Part shown: in pieces, positions 11,869 to 27,072 of the stretch | Numbering within the stretch: position 1 is the stretch's first letter | Layout of the letters: every line of letters starts with the position of its first letter | DNA from: Marsupella aquatica | Taxonomy: Eukaryota; Marchantiophyta | Assembly: GCA_973895155.1 (NCBI GenBank) | Contig: OZ316898.1 | Span: 2,108,001 to 2,172,000, forward strand | Length of the DNA stretch: 64,000 bases | Reading direction: 5' to 3' | Translations under genes and position numbers: made by a program | The notes under the pieces: model-generated | Told to the model about the DNA's origin: nothing | Databases searched by the model: none | The model's input: the letters and a program-made list of their open reading frames with translations, nothing else

Positions 11869-12533
11869 TGTGAAATTGCTTCTCTCGAAAATTGGACAAC
11901 CTTAGTTGACCTGTTTGGAAACGGCTCCAGTGTGTACCTATAATTCTCTCTTGAGTGTCTGCAGCACTAGCGATCCTTGCTTTTGGACTAGTACACTCCT
12001 GCATTCCTCCAGCTTTGCCTCCAGCATTTGTCTACACCTTGCTTTATAGAAGTGTGATCCGTTTCACTTACGCTCTCCATGATTCTGGAATTGGAAGAAG
12101 CGATTTTGTGACACCGACCCAATTAAAAGTTAATTTCCACGAGGTGTCTGAGAATGGATACATCACTGGAATGGAAGCTCATTTTTGGTGGACTGTTTAA
12201 ATAAGCAGCTGAGTAAATGCGTCGTCTTTCAATATCTGGCTTGGTAACTACGGTGTGGAGCCACTAATAATGACTCAAAATAACGTTTGTCATCCAAGTT
12301 TTGTTTGGGAGAAGCAATATATTAGGAACTAAAGGCCCCATGTACCTACACTGCGGACAAAATGTCACAACCCAGATGGACTGCAAAAAAACCTTTCTTG
12401 TACTCTGAAAGCACCTTCCTTTGAAAAACAATTCATATTTGTCTGGTCAACAGGGATCTGGTCCATCGAAGAATTATTTTTAATATATTACACCAAATTT
12501 CCTGATATTGGGAGCCCACACAGAACTCCATGT

Positions 12534-12627
12534 TTGCCAACATTGTAGGATATACTTTTGGGACCCTGACCCTCTGTTCTTTGCCAAAATTGTAGGATAG
12601 ACTTTTGGAACTTGGAACCTCTGTTCT
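12534..12627 (+). repeat. 47-bp direct repeat, two diverged copies
   Basis: Copies start at 12534 and 12581 with TTGCCAAAATTGTAGGATA-like sequence and share ACTTTTGG and CCTCTGTTCT further on. No function is visible. Confidence 0.75.
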
Positions 12628-14339
12628 GCACAGACAATACATATTACAGACAATGACTGAAATGTGGAAGAAAACTAATCATCTTTGAGAATTTGAAGCT
12701 TTTGAGAATTGAGTGACAAGGTTCCAATGAATCTTATATAATCAAAATTTCCAGGAGAATTGAGTGGCAAGAAATTTCACTGAAATATCTTCACATTTCA
12801 TTGAGAATTGAGTAGCAAGATATTAGATTCATTGAAAAGATTTTCCAATCCACTTAAGAGGAACACCAAAAAAAAAGGTTCCATTCTATATCAGGTGAGG
12901 TCTTTCCAAAAATTTGGAAACATAAAGTGTGGACAGTGAGTGAAGTAATCTTTAGACTTTTCAATTCTTCTTGAAAATGAGAGATAGTGAACTGTTTGGA
13001 AACGGCTTCAAATGATCACAAGAAGGCCAAGTATGTTGGATATGAAAGGGAGGTATTGATGGGCAAACTTTATTCCAAAAATTCATGTGGAAACAAGAAG
13101 GGTGTCAATGAATGAAATTGTAAAAAGTATCACTGTACCTGGGGTTACATGGTTAATAGAACTGGTCCATAAAAGCATTATTTTCAAAGTTTCCTTTATT
13201 TTTGACTTTATCAAGTAACATAATCATCAAACATTGTCATTTCCAGTCCTGCCCATTCAAGGCAAAGTCTATTTACAAATGTAGTTTTCACCCAAAAAAA
13301 CATTTAATTGGATTGGCCAGAAAGCCCTTGCCACTCTCCCTCCCCACCTTGTCTTTGTGTTCCTTTAATTGCATATCAAAATGTGACAATATAATGTGTA
13401 TTAGATCACTCTGATAAACCCAATTATTCTGTTTAAATCACTGAGTGTTTTTTTAAATATGCATCTGGCTGTCGGATTTTGATGTGCACTTACCTGGACC
13501 CCTTGCCATGCCCTATCCCAGCCTCACCATTCGTGACTTGATCTCCCCTCGCCCTAGGTGCTTTGTCTTCTCTAATTGTGCTATGCATTCGGATCCTAAA
13601 GTCATAAAAGTGCATAGAAAGTAAGTTACATGTCCATAGGGGAAACTAGGATCTATAGTAGTCTGCTTTCCCATAGTTCAGGAAGAATCCGTATGTTTTA
13701 GTTTAGATAGTGTCCCCCTCATGCGAACTAAACCACCTTGACGTTACCTCCATCATCCATCATTTATTTCAAAAGATACCGAATCAAATGTAATAAAGAG
13801 TCTCAGTTCATAAAACTTTCCCTATGGTAAGGTACACAAAGTCAACAAATCCACGGCAATCAAGGATCTCCACAAGGTAAAGAGGAGTTGCTTGAATGCC
13901 AAGTAAGGCAGTCAGCCTTTTCTGCGGATTAAAGTACTCCCCCAAACTGTATTGATGAGTTTATTCCACCAACAGAAAACGCCCTTAAACCCTTAAATAA
14001 ATCCAGTCAATTCGAAGTACAGTAAAAGCAAGCCACCATCTTAAGTGTGGGAAACCTTAAATCTGGAAAAAATCGATGAATAGATCAATTGCAAGTACAG
14101 GAAGCACGCCCATCAATACGGTACGGTGTAACCAAACCCCTCCCCACCCAAAAAAGGAGGAAATGAAATGATCGGAGAGCCATTTCTCTCAAGTAGACAA
14201 CGAAGTCAGCAACAATTCATGCCCCCACCCCTATTTACTTTCGAATGGGGCTTTAGTACACTCACCTCAATATACTTTCGAAGGAAACACTCACCTCGTA
14301 TTACATTCAAAGACAACAACACTGTTTATTTTCCCGCTC

Positions 14340-15203
14340 TATTTCCTTTGCAAGAAAACAGCAACTGGTAAATATTCGATTTTATGGGTCCACCAAGTTG
14401 ATCTCTCCCTTTATTTCCTTTACAAGAAAACAGAAACTTGTAAATATAATAACATGATATCGTTACTCACATCTTTAGTGAAATTGTACTTAAAGAGTAA
14501 CACACAATAATAATATACATACGATCATTATTGTACTTAAGGTGTAACACACAATAATTCTGAAGCAACAAGTCATCCCTCTGTTTCCTTCCCAAGAAAA
14601 CAGAAAATGGTAAATATATTAAAAAATACTGTCATTGTTCATATCTTTAGTGACATTATTGTACTTAAAGTAACCCACAATGTTTTTGAAGCAGCAAGTC
14701 ATCCCTATATTCCCCACTCATCTCGTAGGGCCTGAGGCTCATTATGAGCCTTCCTATACTTTGCTGCCTGTGCATCTGGAATGAACCCCGCTTTTTCTTT
14801 TTCTTTTGGAGGGGGGGGGGGGGGGAGGTGTCCTTTCTTTTGGAATTTGGGAGGGGCGGCGGGGAGGATGTCTTTAGAAAGGGGTGCCACCAAGGTATAA
14901 TCCTCGGACATACCAGCTCCTACTTAAAGCTCTGCCACTGCTATGTGGTATGTGTTCTAGATCCTCCTGTGGCAACTATTTAACCTAAATTGGGGTCAGT
15001 TATACACAAGCAGAACTTTCCTAAATTGCACATGCTAATTCGCATTAAATGACCTCATGAGTACCTTTCCTTCTTAATTGTATTTCCTTTCCAAGAAAAC
15101 AGAAATTGGCAAACATAACAAACATTCCATCCTTACTCACATCTTTAGCCACATTGTACTTAAAGAGCCACCCCACAATAATTTTGAAGCACCAAGTCAG
15201 CGC
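14340..15203 (+). repeat. Diverged dispersed repeat, about 120 bp, four copies
   Basis: Copies begin near 14340 (partial), 14408, 14581 and 15083. Each opens with a TTTCCTT..CAAGAAAACAG core, and the longer copies continue into CTCACATCTTTAG, a TTGTACTTAAAG segment and CACAATAAT or similar. The irregular spacing suggests an old local expansion or several insertions of one element. Confidence 0.75.
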
Positions 15204-15527
15204 CGTTTAGACTTTAAACCCTTCAAAAGTAAGGTACACACTAGATAGAACTCCCCCTCTAGTAATCCAGGGGTCTCGGTAAGTGCACATCAAAATATGA
15301 CATAAAAAATGTATGACACCCCTGTATACGATGATAATACTAGTTTTTTTCTTTGAATCACAGAATGCAGTCACATTTTGATGTGTAATTACCAACACGG
15401 GTAGTCCAGTCCAGTCCTCCCAGCAAAGAAAAGAAAAAGAAAAGAAACGAAAGCAACGGTAGCAGAGCAAAATAATGCGAACGACCCCCACACCCCTCCC
15501 AAATTCCAAAAGAAAGGACACCTCCCG
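14811..15527. repeat. Inverted repeat with G15 tract
   Basis: Sequence at about 14822-14862 (GGAGGTGTCCTTTCTTTTGG, then AATTTGGGAGGGG) recurs as its reverse complement at about 15485-15527. The left arm is preceded by a run of 15 G at 14811-14825. The arms are about 40 bp and 620 bp apart. They also encode Pro-rich frames on the minus strand that I do not regard as genes. Confidence 0.8.
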
Positions 15528-15799
15528 AAAAAAGCGGGAGACACGCATCAGGAGTTATTATTACTAGTGGTTCTCGGACATCGCTGCTCTTCTGGACGAC
15601 CAGTTTATTATTGCTACACTACACTAGACATATACTACTTCAGTAATAGGGTTGCGACTGGCGACGAGGGAATCGGTCAATGGAATTCGGTAATTAAGAT
15701 CTTCGTCGTCCCTCCTCGTTTCTTTCATGCTTGCCGTCTCCCTCTCGCTCTCTCGCTCGTGCTGTCGAGTTTTCCGTATTTTACAGCATCTTCTCCACC

Positions 15800-18587
<2,788 letters not shown>

Positions 18588-21500
18588 GGAAACGTTAAGA
18601 TTTCTTAATATTCCTGGCATTCTGAATTGCATGGGTTGAATCTGTAGAGATCGTAACCAGTGGCGTTTGTGGCATCCAGTGAAATTAATTACCAAAAAGA
18701 TACCTTTCCCCTTTCTGGACTTCCTGTCCCGTGTTCCAAACTGACATTTGATGTCTGTGTTGTAAAGTAGGCGATTGATATCATATGTGGATAGTATTTT
18801 TGTCTCTGAAGCTCTGGTCACTCACGACCTTCTCATGTAAACTGCGTCATGAACTTGAAATTGGATCTGAGAGATGGACTGATTGTCGTTTTAATTGTGA
18901 TTTTTATTGGGGATGAATAACTTTGAGTGGACTTAGAAGTACTAAACATGCAGTGGTTAGTCGATGTTGGGACAAATGTCTAGCATATGAATCAAGTTTA
19001 AGCTGCATGTATCAGAGCTTCAATTCGAATTGCACGGGCTAGTTGTCGTTCCTTGAAATCAGCTGAAGAAATAGATTGGCAAATACAACATTGGAGCCTT
19101 TCTGCACGCAGTAACTTTTGATGATGCAAGTAAATGTTGAAGCCTTCAGATTACCACTAAAAGAGCAATACTACAATTGGAGGTCAAGAAGATCCAGATT
19201 GCTAAACAAAAATGGACAAGCTGGTAGGCATCACTTTTAACCTGTAATTCTTAGACGTGAATGCCCGAAAATAACTCTGTCCGCCCTACCTGAACACTTC
19301 TGGTCGCCTGTTCCGTTTTTTCCTGAAAAGTTTGTTATCGTTATTCTCTTGTTACACCAAATAATATGTGTTTGGTGAATTATTGGACATAACTACTGCC
19401 AAATTATTGGACATTACTGGCTGATACTATCTGTGAAATGCATCCTTGCCTGAAAGGTTTTGGCTAACTGTCAATTTTATTCTTTCTATCTTTGTGTTTT
19501 GTTTAATCAGATCAGCCATACATTGTCATGTTATACTAAGCGACATAATTTTAAACTTGAAGTACCATTTAGGGACAAGGTCCTATTGTCATTTTGAACC
19601 AAGGAACAAGCGCAATTAGTCAGCTCTCAGTTTGTTTTGCCATCTGTCTCTTACCTTGTGAATCTGACAGTAGAGAAATCATACGACAGTGGCTGTGATG
19701 GCGAACCTGAACATGGCGTTACTCCATGAAATCAATGTTATGGAACCGTCTTCAGGAGGCTGTGGGGGCCGATGCGCCATTTGGTACATGAAGATGAATT
19801 TGTCTCAGCCATGTACCCTGGAGTATTGTATCTGCTCGGAGATATAACCCATCGAGTAAGACACTTCTCCAGCTTGTTCTACAACAGGATTCCTGTGGAA
19901 GCCGGTCAAAAATGGGGTGCAGGGCCAACTCCTCATCCAGCCCAGAATGCGCCTAAAGAGTCCGCTGGTCCGTGGCTCTCCTGAGCTTGTGAAGCCTTGT
20001 GCGATTCCGAACATCATTTCACGGTTGTTCTGGGTTAAGAAACATCAACCTGAGGTCCGAGTTTGCAAGCAGATGCAGAACTTTGGTTCTGCTTTCATTG
20101 TCAGTCTGGAAGGCTTGAATTTCACTTGGATAGTCCCGTCTTAAAAATTCCAGTCTACAAGTTCAGAGACAGCAAGCCATTCCTGAAATTAGACACTGGA
20201 ATTTCTCTCAATATCTGAAGCTGCAGGGTACTTTGGAGAAACCTGGACGTCTAAGGGATAAAGCGGGGAGACGGAGAGCGACGTGTACGAGAATCCTACT
20301 ACGAGCTTTCATGTTTGGGATTTGCCAACGCAGGTAAGTCTCTCAGCCTCATTTATTAACCCAGCACTAACAAGCCTAGAATTAAGTACCATGATAATGT
20401 TCTGGAGATGGTTGATTTGTGCTGAATTTTGTATCGCTAGAAATTCAGAGTTCAATCCTGACTCTTTTGTGGCACTAATAAAGACATCTATGCTCATGTT
20501 GTGCTTGATCTAACCTGAACACGCAATCATGGTAGCATGGTAAATATGGTTTGAACTTCACACCTGTATTTTTCGTCATTCGGAAATGTCGTTTAAATAT
20601 TCTCATTGCCCACGGTGTTATTCTGGAAAAGTTTTAAGTTAGAAGATAACCCAAAGAGTGAAGCAGTTAAGATTTTTTATGGCAATTCAGACAATGCTCT
20701 GTGTTGTGTCTGTAATGAACTTCCGGGCATGGGTTGATCCACTAGTCCAAGTTCTGATGGACAGCCAATTCTCGAGAAGGAAGGAGCATCCCAAGATATT
20801 TCTTTATAACTGGTAGTATACTCATATGACACTTCAATTGTGCTGGCTACTACAATTCAGCTACTGTGATGTGTATCATAGGCTTGTCCCTTTTCCTCGT
20901 TTGGAGCACATGCCTTGGCATCCAGGTGAAAGCCTTTGTCTCATATGCAGGACCAAGGCTAATAATCTGAATAAATGGGAGCAATTTGAGATGCAAAAGA
21001 CAGGGTCGGCAACATTTTAACTTCTCGTATCATTCCATTGTTATCACTTTCTCAATAGATTCCTTGTTACATTCATAGGGGTAACTGTTTGCATAGAGAG
21101 TACCAAGGAGCATAGGGGAAAGTCTTGGGAGTATCCTAATCTTGCCCTTGAAGGACACATAGAGATGAACTTTGTTACTTCAAGGATACAACAATATCTA
21201 TGGAATGTACTTCGCTAAAGAAGTGATCCCAAATTGCAAAAGCAAAGGTTTTTGGACGAGCCACGTGGGGAACAACAGTGAGGCCCTAGGGCCTCAGAAC
21301 TGTACTTGAAAGTTTACTTCCATTTCATTATCGAAATTTCTCCACAAGCCTATGGACCCGAACTGATATGCAAAGTATTGAATTAAACCTTAGGCCTTTG
21401 TGTAGTGCCCCCTTGCCCAAAGACACTTCCCTGTCAATCAGTGCCTATGGGTTGGGTGCAAAAAAAGAGGTTCGGTGCAAGACAAAAAAAATTGCTTGGA

Positions 21501-22569
21501 AGAGTTGCAGAAAACTTTTGCCCAAGATATCAAATGGTATTTAAAGCACCCAAAAACTACTGCCCAACCATGCCCAAGGCATCCAATTTCAAGCATTTGG
21601 TGGAACCACTATTCCTTCGAATCATTTTTGCACCTTTCTAAAATGTGGGAAATAATAGGAAGAACAAATTAAAGTGGGTATTGATTGGGGGTATTGATTG
21701 GATACTTCATGCTTATCTAGTTGGGTCCCTATTAAAAGGATGCCCACATCTACCTTAAATTTGTTGATATGCATTTTCCCAACTAAAATGGAACGTGTCC
21801 AAACATTTATATTTTGTGGGAGAGCACAATTTACACTGAAAGATATGCAATATAACCGTAGAGAGTGCACGCACATGCAACATTCCGCAGGGAGTGAACA
21901 TGCACATTATGACCAAGAAAGTACAAAGGTATTAAAGAGTTTCGCACATACAATACAAATTTTCACTTGCTTCTAGGTGATGACAATCAACTCAATTAAA
22001 ACCATAAATTTTGTAAAGGAAACCACGAGTGGAACTTAGTACACCATCTATGCACATTGTTCAGATTCATTTTCTCTCACTCATAAGAAAAATAATAATG
22101 CACTAAGGAGTGATTGAAAAGGAAAAATTGAACATTTATGAGGGGAGCCATATACATTCAAAATACTCTAAGTTCACTAAAATTAAAAGGGGTCCAAAAG
22201 TTAGTTCAAAATCAAATTAATACAAATGATTCACCTTGTTAAGGCACATTAAATTAAAATTCTGAACACAAATTCTGAATAAGACAAAATCTGGAAGGTG
22301 GATTCACCATATAACAGTTTCATAGCAATATACCAGTTCCCTCTGGACAGTCAGAAATCCTTCTCAGCCAGATCTGTCTCTTATCCCTGTCTTCTCTAGC
22401 TTGTTGGAAAGGGCATCAAACAAACATTCTTTGCACAATTTGATCATAGTTGAAAATGTTTGTATACAGTAAAGTCCTATTAGAGGGCACTAGCTCAAAT
22501 TTTGAGGGGCTACTATTGCCCATGATCCTAAGGAAACAGGATTTAGGGATCCTATGAGTTTTACTCCTA

Positions 22570-22830
22570 AGCAAGCAGGTGAAAAAGATCCCCCAGGTAG
22601 CCAATTGCATAGGCCTTCTCCTTGAGACGGACTGCCTTGGCTGCAGCATGGCCAGGCACATGGGCTACAACCGCAACATGACTCCCTCCAGGAAGATCAG
22701 CAACAAAGACATCCCCAATCCTAGAAAAGACCAGATCAGCCTGTTACCAGTCAGGAACACCAGCCCAATGGGGAAGTACATGTTGTTGTTCCATAGCGAC
22801 ATGGTATACAGAGTCCCGAGAAATGGCTGG
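22570..22830 (-). pseudogene. Unidentified coding remnant
   Basis: One minus-strand frame reads like a conserved protein on both sides of a TGG-TAA stop: upstream SRDSVYHVAMEQQHVLPHW, downstream ADLVFSRIGDVFVADLPGG and then VVAHVPGHAAAKAVRLKEKA, ending in a stop at about 22570. The internal stop and the lack of flanking exons suggest a gene fragment. I cannot name the family, and overlapping frames on both strands make the call uncertain. Confidence 0.35.
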
Positions 22831-23702
22831 TCATCACGAAAATCATGTGTGGTGGTTCGCTCGCTCCCATGGCCACACCTGAGGATGTGAACTTTCAGAG
22901 GAACACACTCCATGAGACTGGCCAGTGCTCATGTTCTGGCAAGGTTCCCTTAAGTGGATCCATGATAGACTTACTTTACTATCCTTAGAGATATGCTTAG
23001 TAGACCCCCTTCTGGAAAAAGTTGGTTGATTAACCCCCTCGATACTTTTCCCCAATCTGGACCATTGATGGACCTTTCGATCTCAGATCTGGACCGTTGA
23101 TAGATCTCAGGGGGTCGATCAAGTAACAAGTTTCAATTTGGGGGTCGATGAAGCAAATACCTCCTTAGGTTGCTATCATTAGGTCTAAACTGCAATGAAG
23201 CATCTAATCCCATGGAACATACTAAATTCATGGGGGGCCGATTGGGACCTGCAACTTGTCCAAGTGGACTTCCCAAAGACCTGCATGCAAGGTATTGTAC
23301 AATGCGACCAAACAGGACTTTTGTTAGCAAGGAGAGTGTTATAGCGAGGCACTAAAGGTTTTTAATTTCTTTTGCTTTTTTCTGCCTTTTATATATATAT
23401 TGTTTTTGTACGACTCCTATGGCTAGGGAGTTCGCTGGCCAAAAGAGGAGTCCCCAAAATGTATGTTATCAACCAGGTTCTTTGTTAGCTAGGCAGTTTG
23501 ATATAGAAAAATTAGGGGTCATGTGAGGAACAATTTTGCTCAGGGGAGTATATTTTTTACTGTTTCCTCGCATGCTACAATGATCTCCTGCATGCACCCC
23601 ATAGTGAAAACACATATCTGGAAGGCCGGACTTCCTTGCCGGACTTCCCCACCCGGATACTCTCTAGGTGCCTGGCCCAGTCCTTCCGTAGATAGATTTT
23701 CA

Positions 23703-23808
23703 TAGTCCCTAGGTATATTGGTAACCTTTGCCAGGATTTCTGCATGACATATATGTAGTCCCTAGGTATATTCGTAACCTGTGCCAGGATTTCTGCATGA
23801 CAGCATTT
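23703..23808 (+). repeat. 53-bp tandem repeat, two copies
   Basis: Copies start TAGTCCCTAGGTATATT at 23703 and 23756. The following motif CATTTTCATTGATTTCTGT at about 23803 occurs again at about 24002, so the neighbourhood is locally duplicated. Confidence 0.85.
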
Positions 23809-24352
23809 TCATTGATTTCTGTATGACATATATGACACTGCCAAGACAGGAACGCCAAACCAGGAGAAGGCCAAAAACCCCATTAAAGGGGGAAGGAAAA
23901 GACCAAAGAGGCACAACAACAAGTCAAGAGTAACCCACAAAAACCAAAAGACTGAAAAAAAAACCCTACCCGGAGGTAAACTGAAATGTCTGGTATGAGA
24001 GCATTTTCATTGATTTCTGTATGACAGTATTTTCAATGAATTCATTGTCATTGAAGGATGCTGGAGCTGTCTTTCAGGTTTCTCCCTCGCAAGCAGAGCA
24101 GAGACCATCGATCTCTACTGTACAGGGCTCATATTTCTCTTGGAAGGCCGTCGAAATTGAGCCGGGCCATGAGGACGTGCCCAACGTCAAAAACGTCACC
24201 TACACAGAATCGTCTGGCAGCCTTGTTCTAGAAAATATGGGAATCAATCCAGGACGGGAACGTCTCGATTGTTGGCAAAGAGGTGCAGTCCGTAATTATT
24301 TCTCGCTAGATTGAATGACGCGAAGCAGGTATCCGTCGCAAAGATGTACAGT

Positions 24353-24436
24353 AATCTTTGGTATCCGGGAGTCATTTCCAATCCTTCGTGGGAACTCATG
24401 CAATCTTTGGTATCCGGGAGTCAATTCCAATCCTTT
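24353..24436 (+). repeat. 49-bp direct repeat, two copies
   Basis: AATCTTTGGTATCCGGGAGT begins at 24353 and again at 24402, followed in both by CA(T/A)TTCCAATCCTT. No function is visible. Confidence 0.85.
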
Positions 24437-27072
24437 GCAGTGCGCGTAGTCAGATAGCACCTACGGTATTGACATGTGCAGCGAAACCTTGTTCTCTCAA
24501 ATTTTGAGTTTTCAGATTGGAATTGCATGATCAGAAAGCTTGCGTTCAGTCGATGTGATACTGTTTCATGAGCACGGAAATTGGAGAGTTCAGGAAATGA
24601 AAGCATCCTGAATCCACAGTATCAACCCATACTTTCGACCTACGTGTATCTCATCATTCCTGCAAAGTCCTATTGGCATTTCCTGCTTTTCATGAAGTGG
24701 CCTAAATTTTCTTCCATCTTGGATTTCGTGTTCGGCCTCCAGCATAGCCAGATGGGTTCAATTCCCACTGGAGGATTCGTTGCAATGGTTGCAAAGTTAC
24801 CATGAAGCCCATCCCCTCGTGGGGGTTATGGGCTGTAATCTGCGAGTGCGGTTCGCCTGAGCGGGTTAGATGCCATGGCCCCCAAGAGGAAATGGATTAC
24901 CGAGCATAAACCCAAGAAGTGAATGTTAGAAAGACTATGCTTGGGAGGAATCGCAGCCTGATCCTTGCAAAGTAACGGAGAGACTTAAATCATGGAATCC
25001 CAAGCCAGGTCAACCTTGTACTGTACTTGCCGTTATGTCTCACAGAGAAAGCTTTTGCAATTCTATGGGGAATGGGGTTTTATCTTACTGACCCGGACTG
25101 TGACCTGAGTACATCCGGCCCGGCGAAAAACCTCGTTGTGATTTGGGAATCCAAATAATGACGCTTGGAATGTAATACAAGAAACTGTATACAAATGAAT
25201 GTAGATAAGGGATTGCCTAATCACAAAGGCCTCCTAACTTTAGCAAAATGAAGACTTCGACAAACAACAACGAGAAAACATAGAATCTTCGCCAGAATGT
25301 TTGGTCGTTCTTCATTTGTGATCTCCATGGTCGGTTGTGCACTACCTGAGAGATGTAAATTATGAGAGGCATGTGTAACGGGCGCATTCAGGTCAGAGCA
25401 GTGTGAAAACTGGGGGTCCGAGTATTTTATAATTCCCGCGAGGTTTTCACAGAACTCGCGGGTTGAGATGCTTTCTTCATGGGTTAATTGAGCTTGGTAT
25501 TTTCAATCCTGCACTCCTTTACTCCGGACCATCTCAACCAACCAAACTTACCATTCGTGCGTCGTATGGTGACTAGTAAGCCAGTGAACTGTTCCCCACG
25601 CAGAAAAAGAGTACTGCCCAAAGGAGGGAAAATACACATTGAAAAAGACGAGGGACCCCTGAAGGAAATTAAGTGTCTCTCGGTTATCCCAAAAAAACCT
25701 CACTGCGAAGGTACTGGTCTTTGCACCACAGTACTACTAATCGAGTTCATAGTTAGCGACGTGCTCGTCGCTCAATACATTCGTGAACAAATAGATGAAG
25801 TCCCTAAATGCGCCTTAATTTGAATGCCCGGCAAAGATTGCCTCACATCAACATTTGCATCAGCTAGTTCCGCGTCAGCCAGTCCATTGCAGTCCAGGCA
25901 ACCGCTTCACAGTACATTTCATAGAAGTGCGTAGAGTGGTCCCACCAAAAGAGCACACTCAAAATGTGGCACTAAAGTCACGAAAGGAGCACTGCGGTCT
26001 TATTCTTCGTTTAAGTTTCGCTACAGTGTGTAGCATGATTTCCCGAATCTGCTGACCACTTGAGGAAGCAACCTGGCGTTTCTTAGGATTACTTTGTCGA
26101 TTTTTATATGCTGCCGGTTCATCTGTAGTGACAACCATTAGACAAGGTACGGTGACCTTGGCCTCACGCTATCGTTCGCTCTGGGTTCGCCACCTCAATT
26201 TCAGAGGATTGCAGTGTGGACGACTGACCACATATATCGAGAGAGCGTGGAGGGCCTCGCCATGATCAAGGTTACTTTGCTACAGGACTGCTGATTGTTC
26301 ACGCGAACTAGAAGAAGGTGCTGGTCAGGTAAGTCTTTCGCTTGTTGTTCTCACCCGCACTTGGTTTTGGCTGTTTCAATGGAGATCGGATGTCGACTGT
26401 TAGACAGCCAATAAATGAAGTTAGTGTTTAACAAAGATCTTCCGTGCTCTATAGTCCTTCCGGGAGAGTTACATTGCCCGAGTATATCTTCTCATAGCTG
26501 CGGCTCTCACATCCCCAAAAGATTTGAACGATACCGCTATTGGCCGTAAATTGAAACCCCCACTGAGCTGTGAGCACAAAAGCCAAATTACTCTACAACT
26601 GATTTCTGATGAGTATTTCTGAATCAATGGTTCCCTGTTCTCAAAACTTCGCGTCCCAAGCCTCTAAATCTATTCAGCTCGGAAGGACCGGACGAACTGA
26701 GGCAGACTATGCTCATGAACAGATGTCTGGGTCTATTTACCCTCTTCGTTTCCTTTCTTCAATGCACTGCACGGGTATTTTACCTCAGTAGGGATGGTAG
26801 TCTTTCAGTCTCGTCCACCAGTTCTGGTTTAGAGGAATGTCTCGTGACACTTGACCGCATGGCGCATGCCCTGTCGTGATGTCGCAAGCAGACACAATTG
26901 CCTTGTTTTCATTTCACTAACGCGATGTAAGAGATCACTAACCCTATGTCCCAAACTGTCTCGAATGTGCACGTGCAGAAGATCTATATTGCACCCCTGT
27001 TGCCACTAGTCCTCCCCGAGTCATAATCATTGTTGCCCCCTGCTTTAAGATTCCTCGTTTTAAGCTGGCAAA

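Larger units (their letters stand above)
18588..27072. other. 8.5-kb gene-poor stretch
   Basis: No intact gene is supported. Short protein-like frames near 19.7-20.5 kb (for example around 19772-19984), 24.0-24.3 kb and 25.5-25.8 kb could be decayed exons, but I recognise no family. A degenerate minus-strand coding remnant lies at 22570-22830 and small tandem repeats near 23.7 and 24.4 kb. The final 0.5-1 kb is the presumed promoter of the HNL gene. A single W-box core (TTGACC, 26851-26856) is present but could be chance. Confidence 0.55.

Noticed and set aside
14705-14911. Minus-strand frame with a Pro-rich stretch
   Set aside because: It is produced by the G15 tract and its repeat arm, with no domain, exon context or start support.
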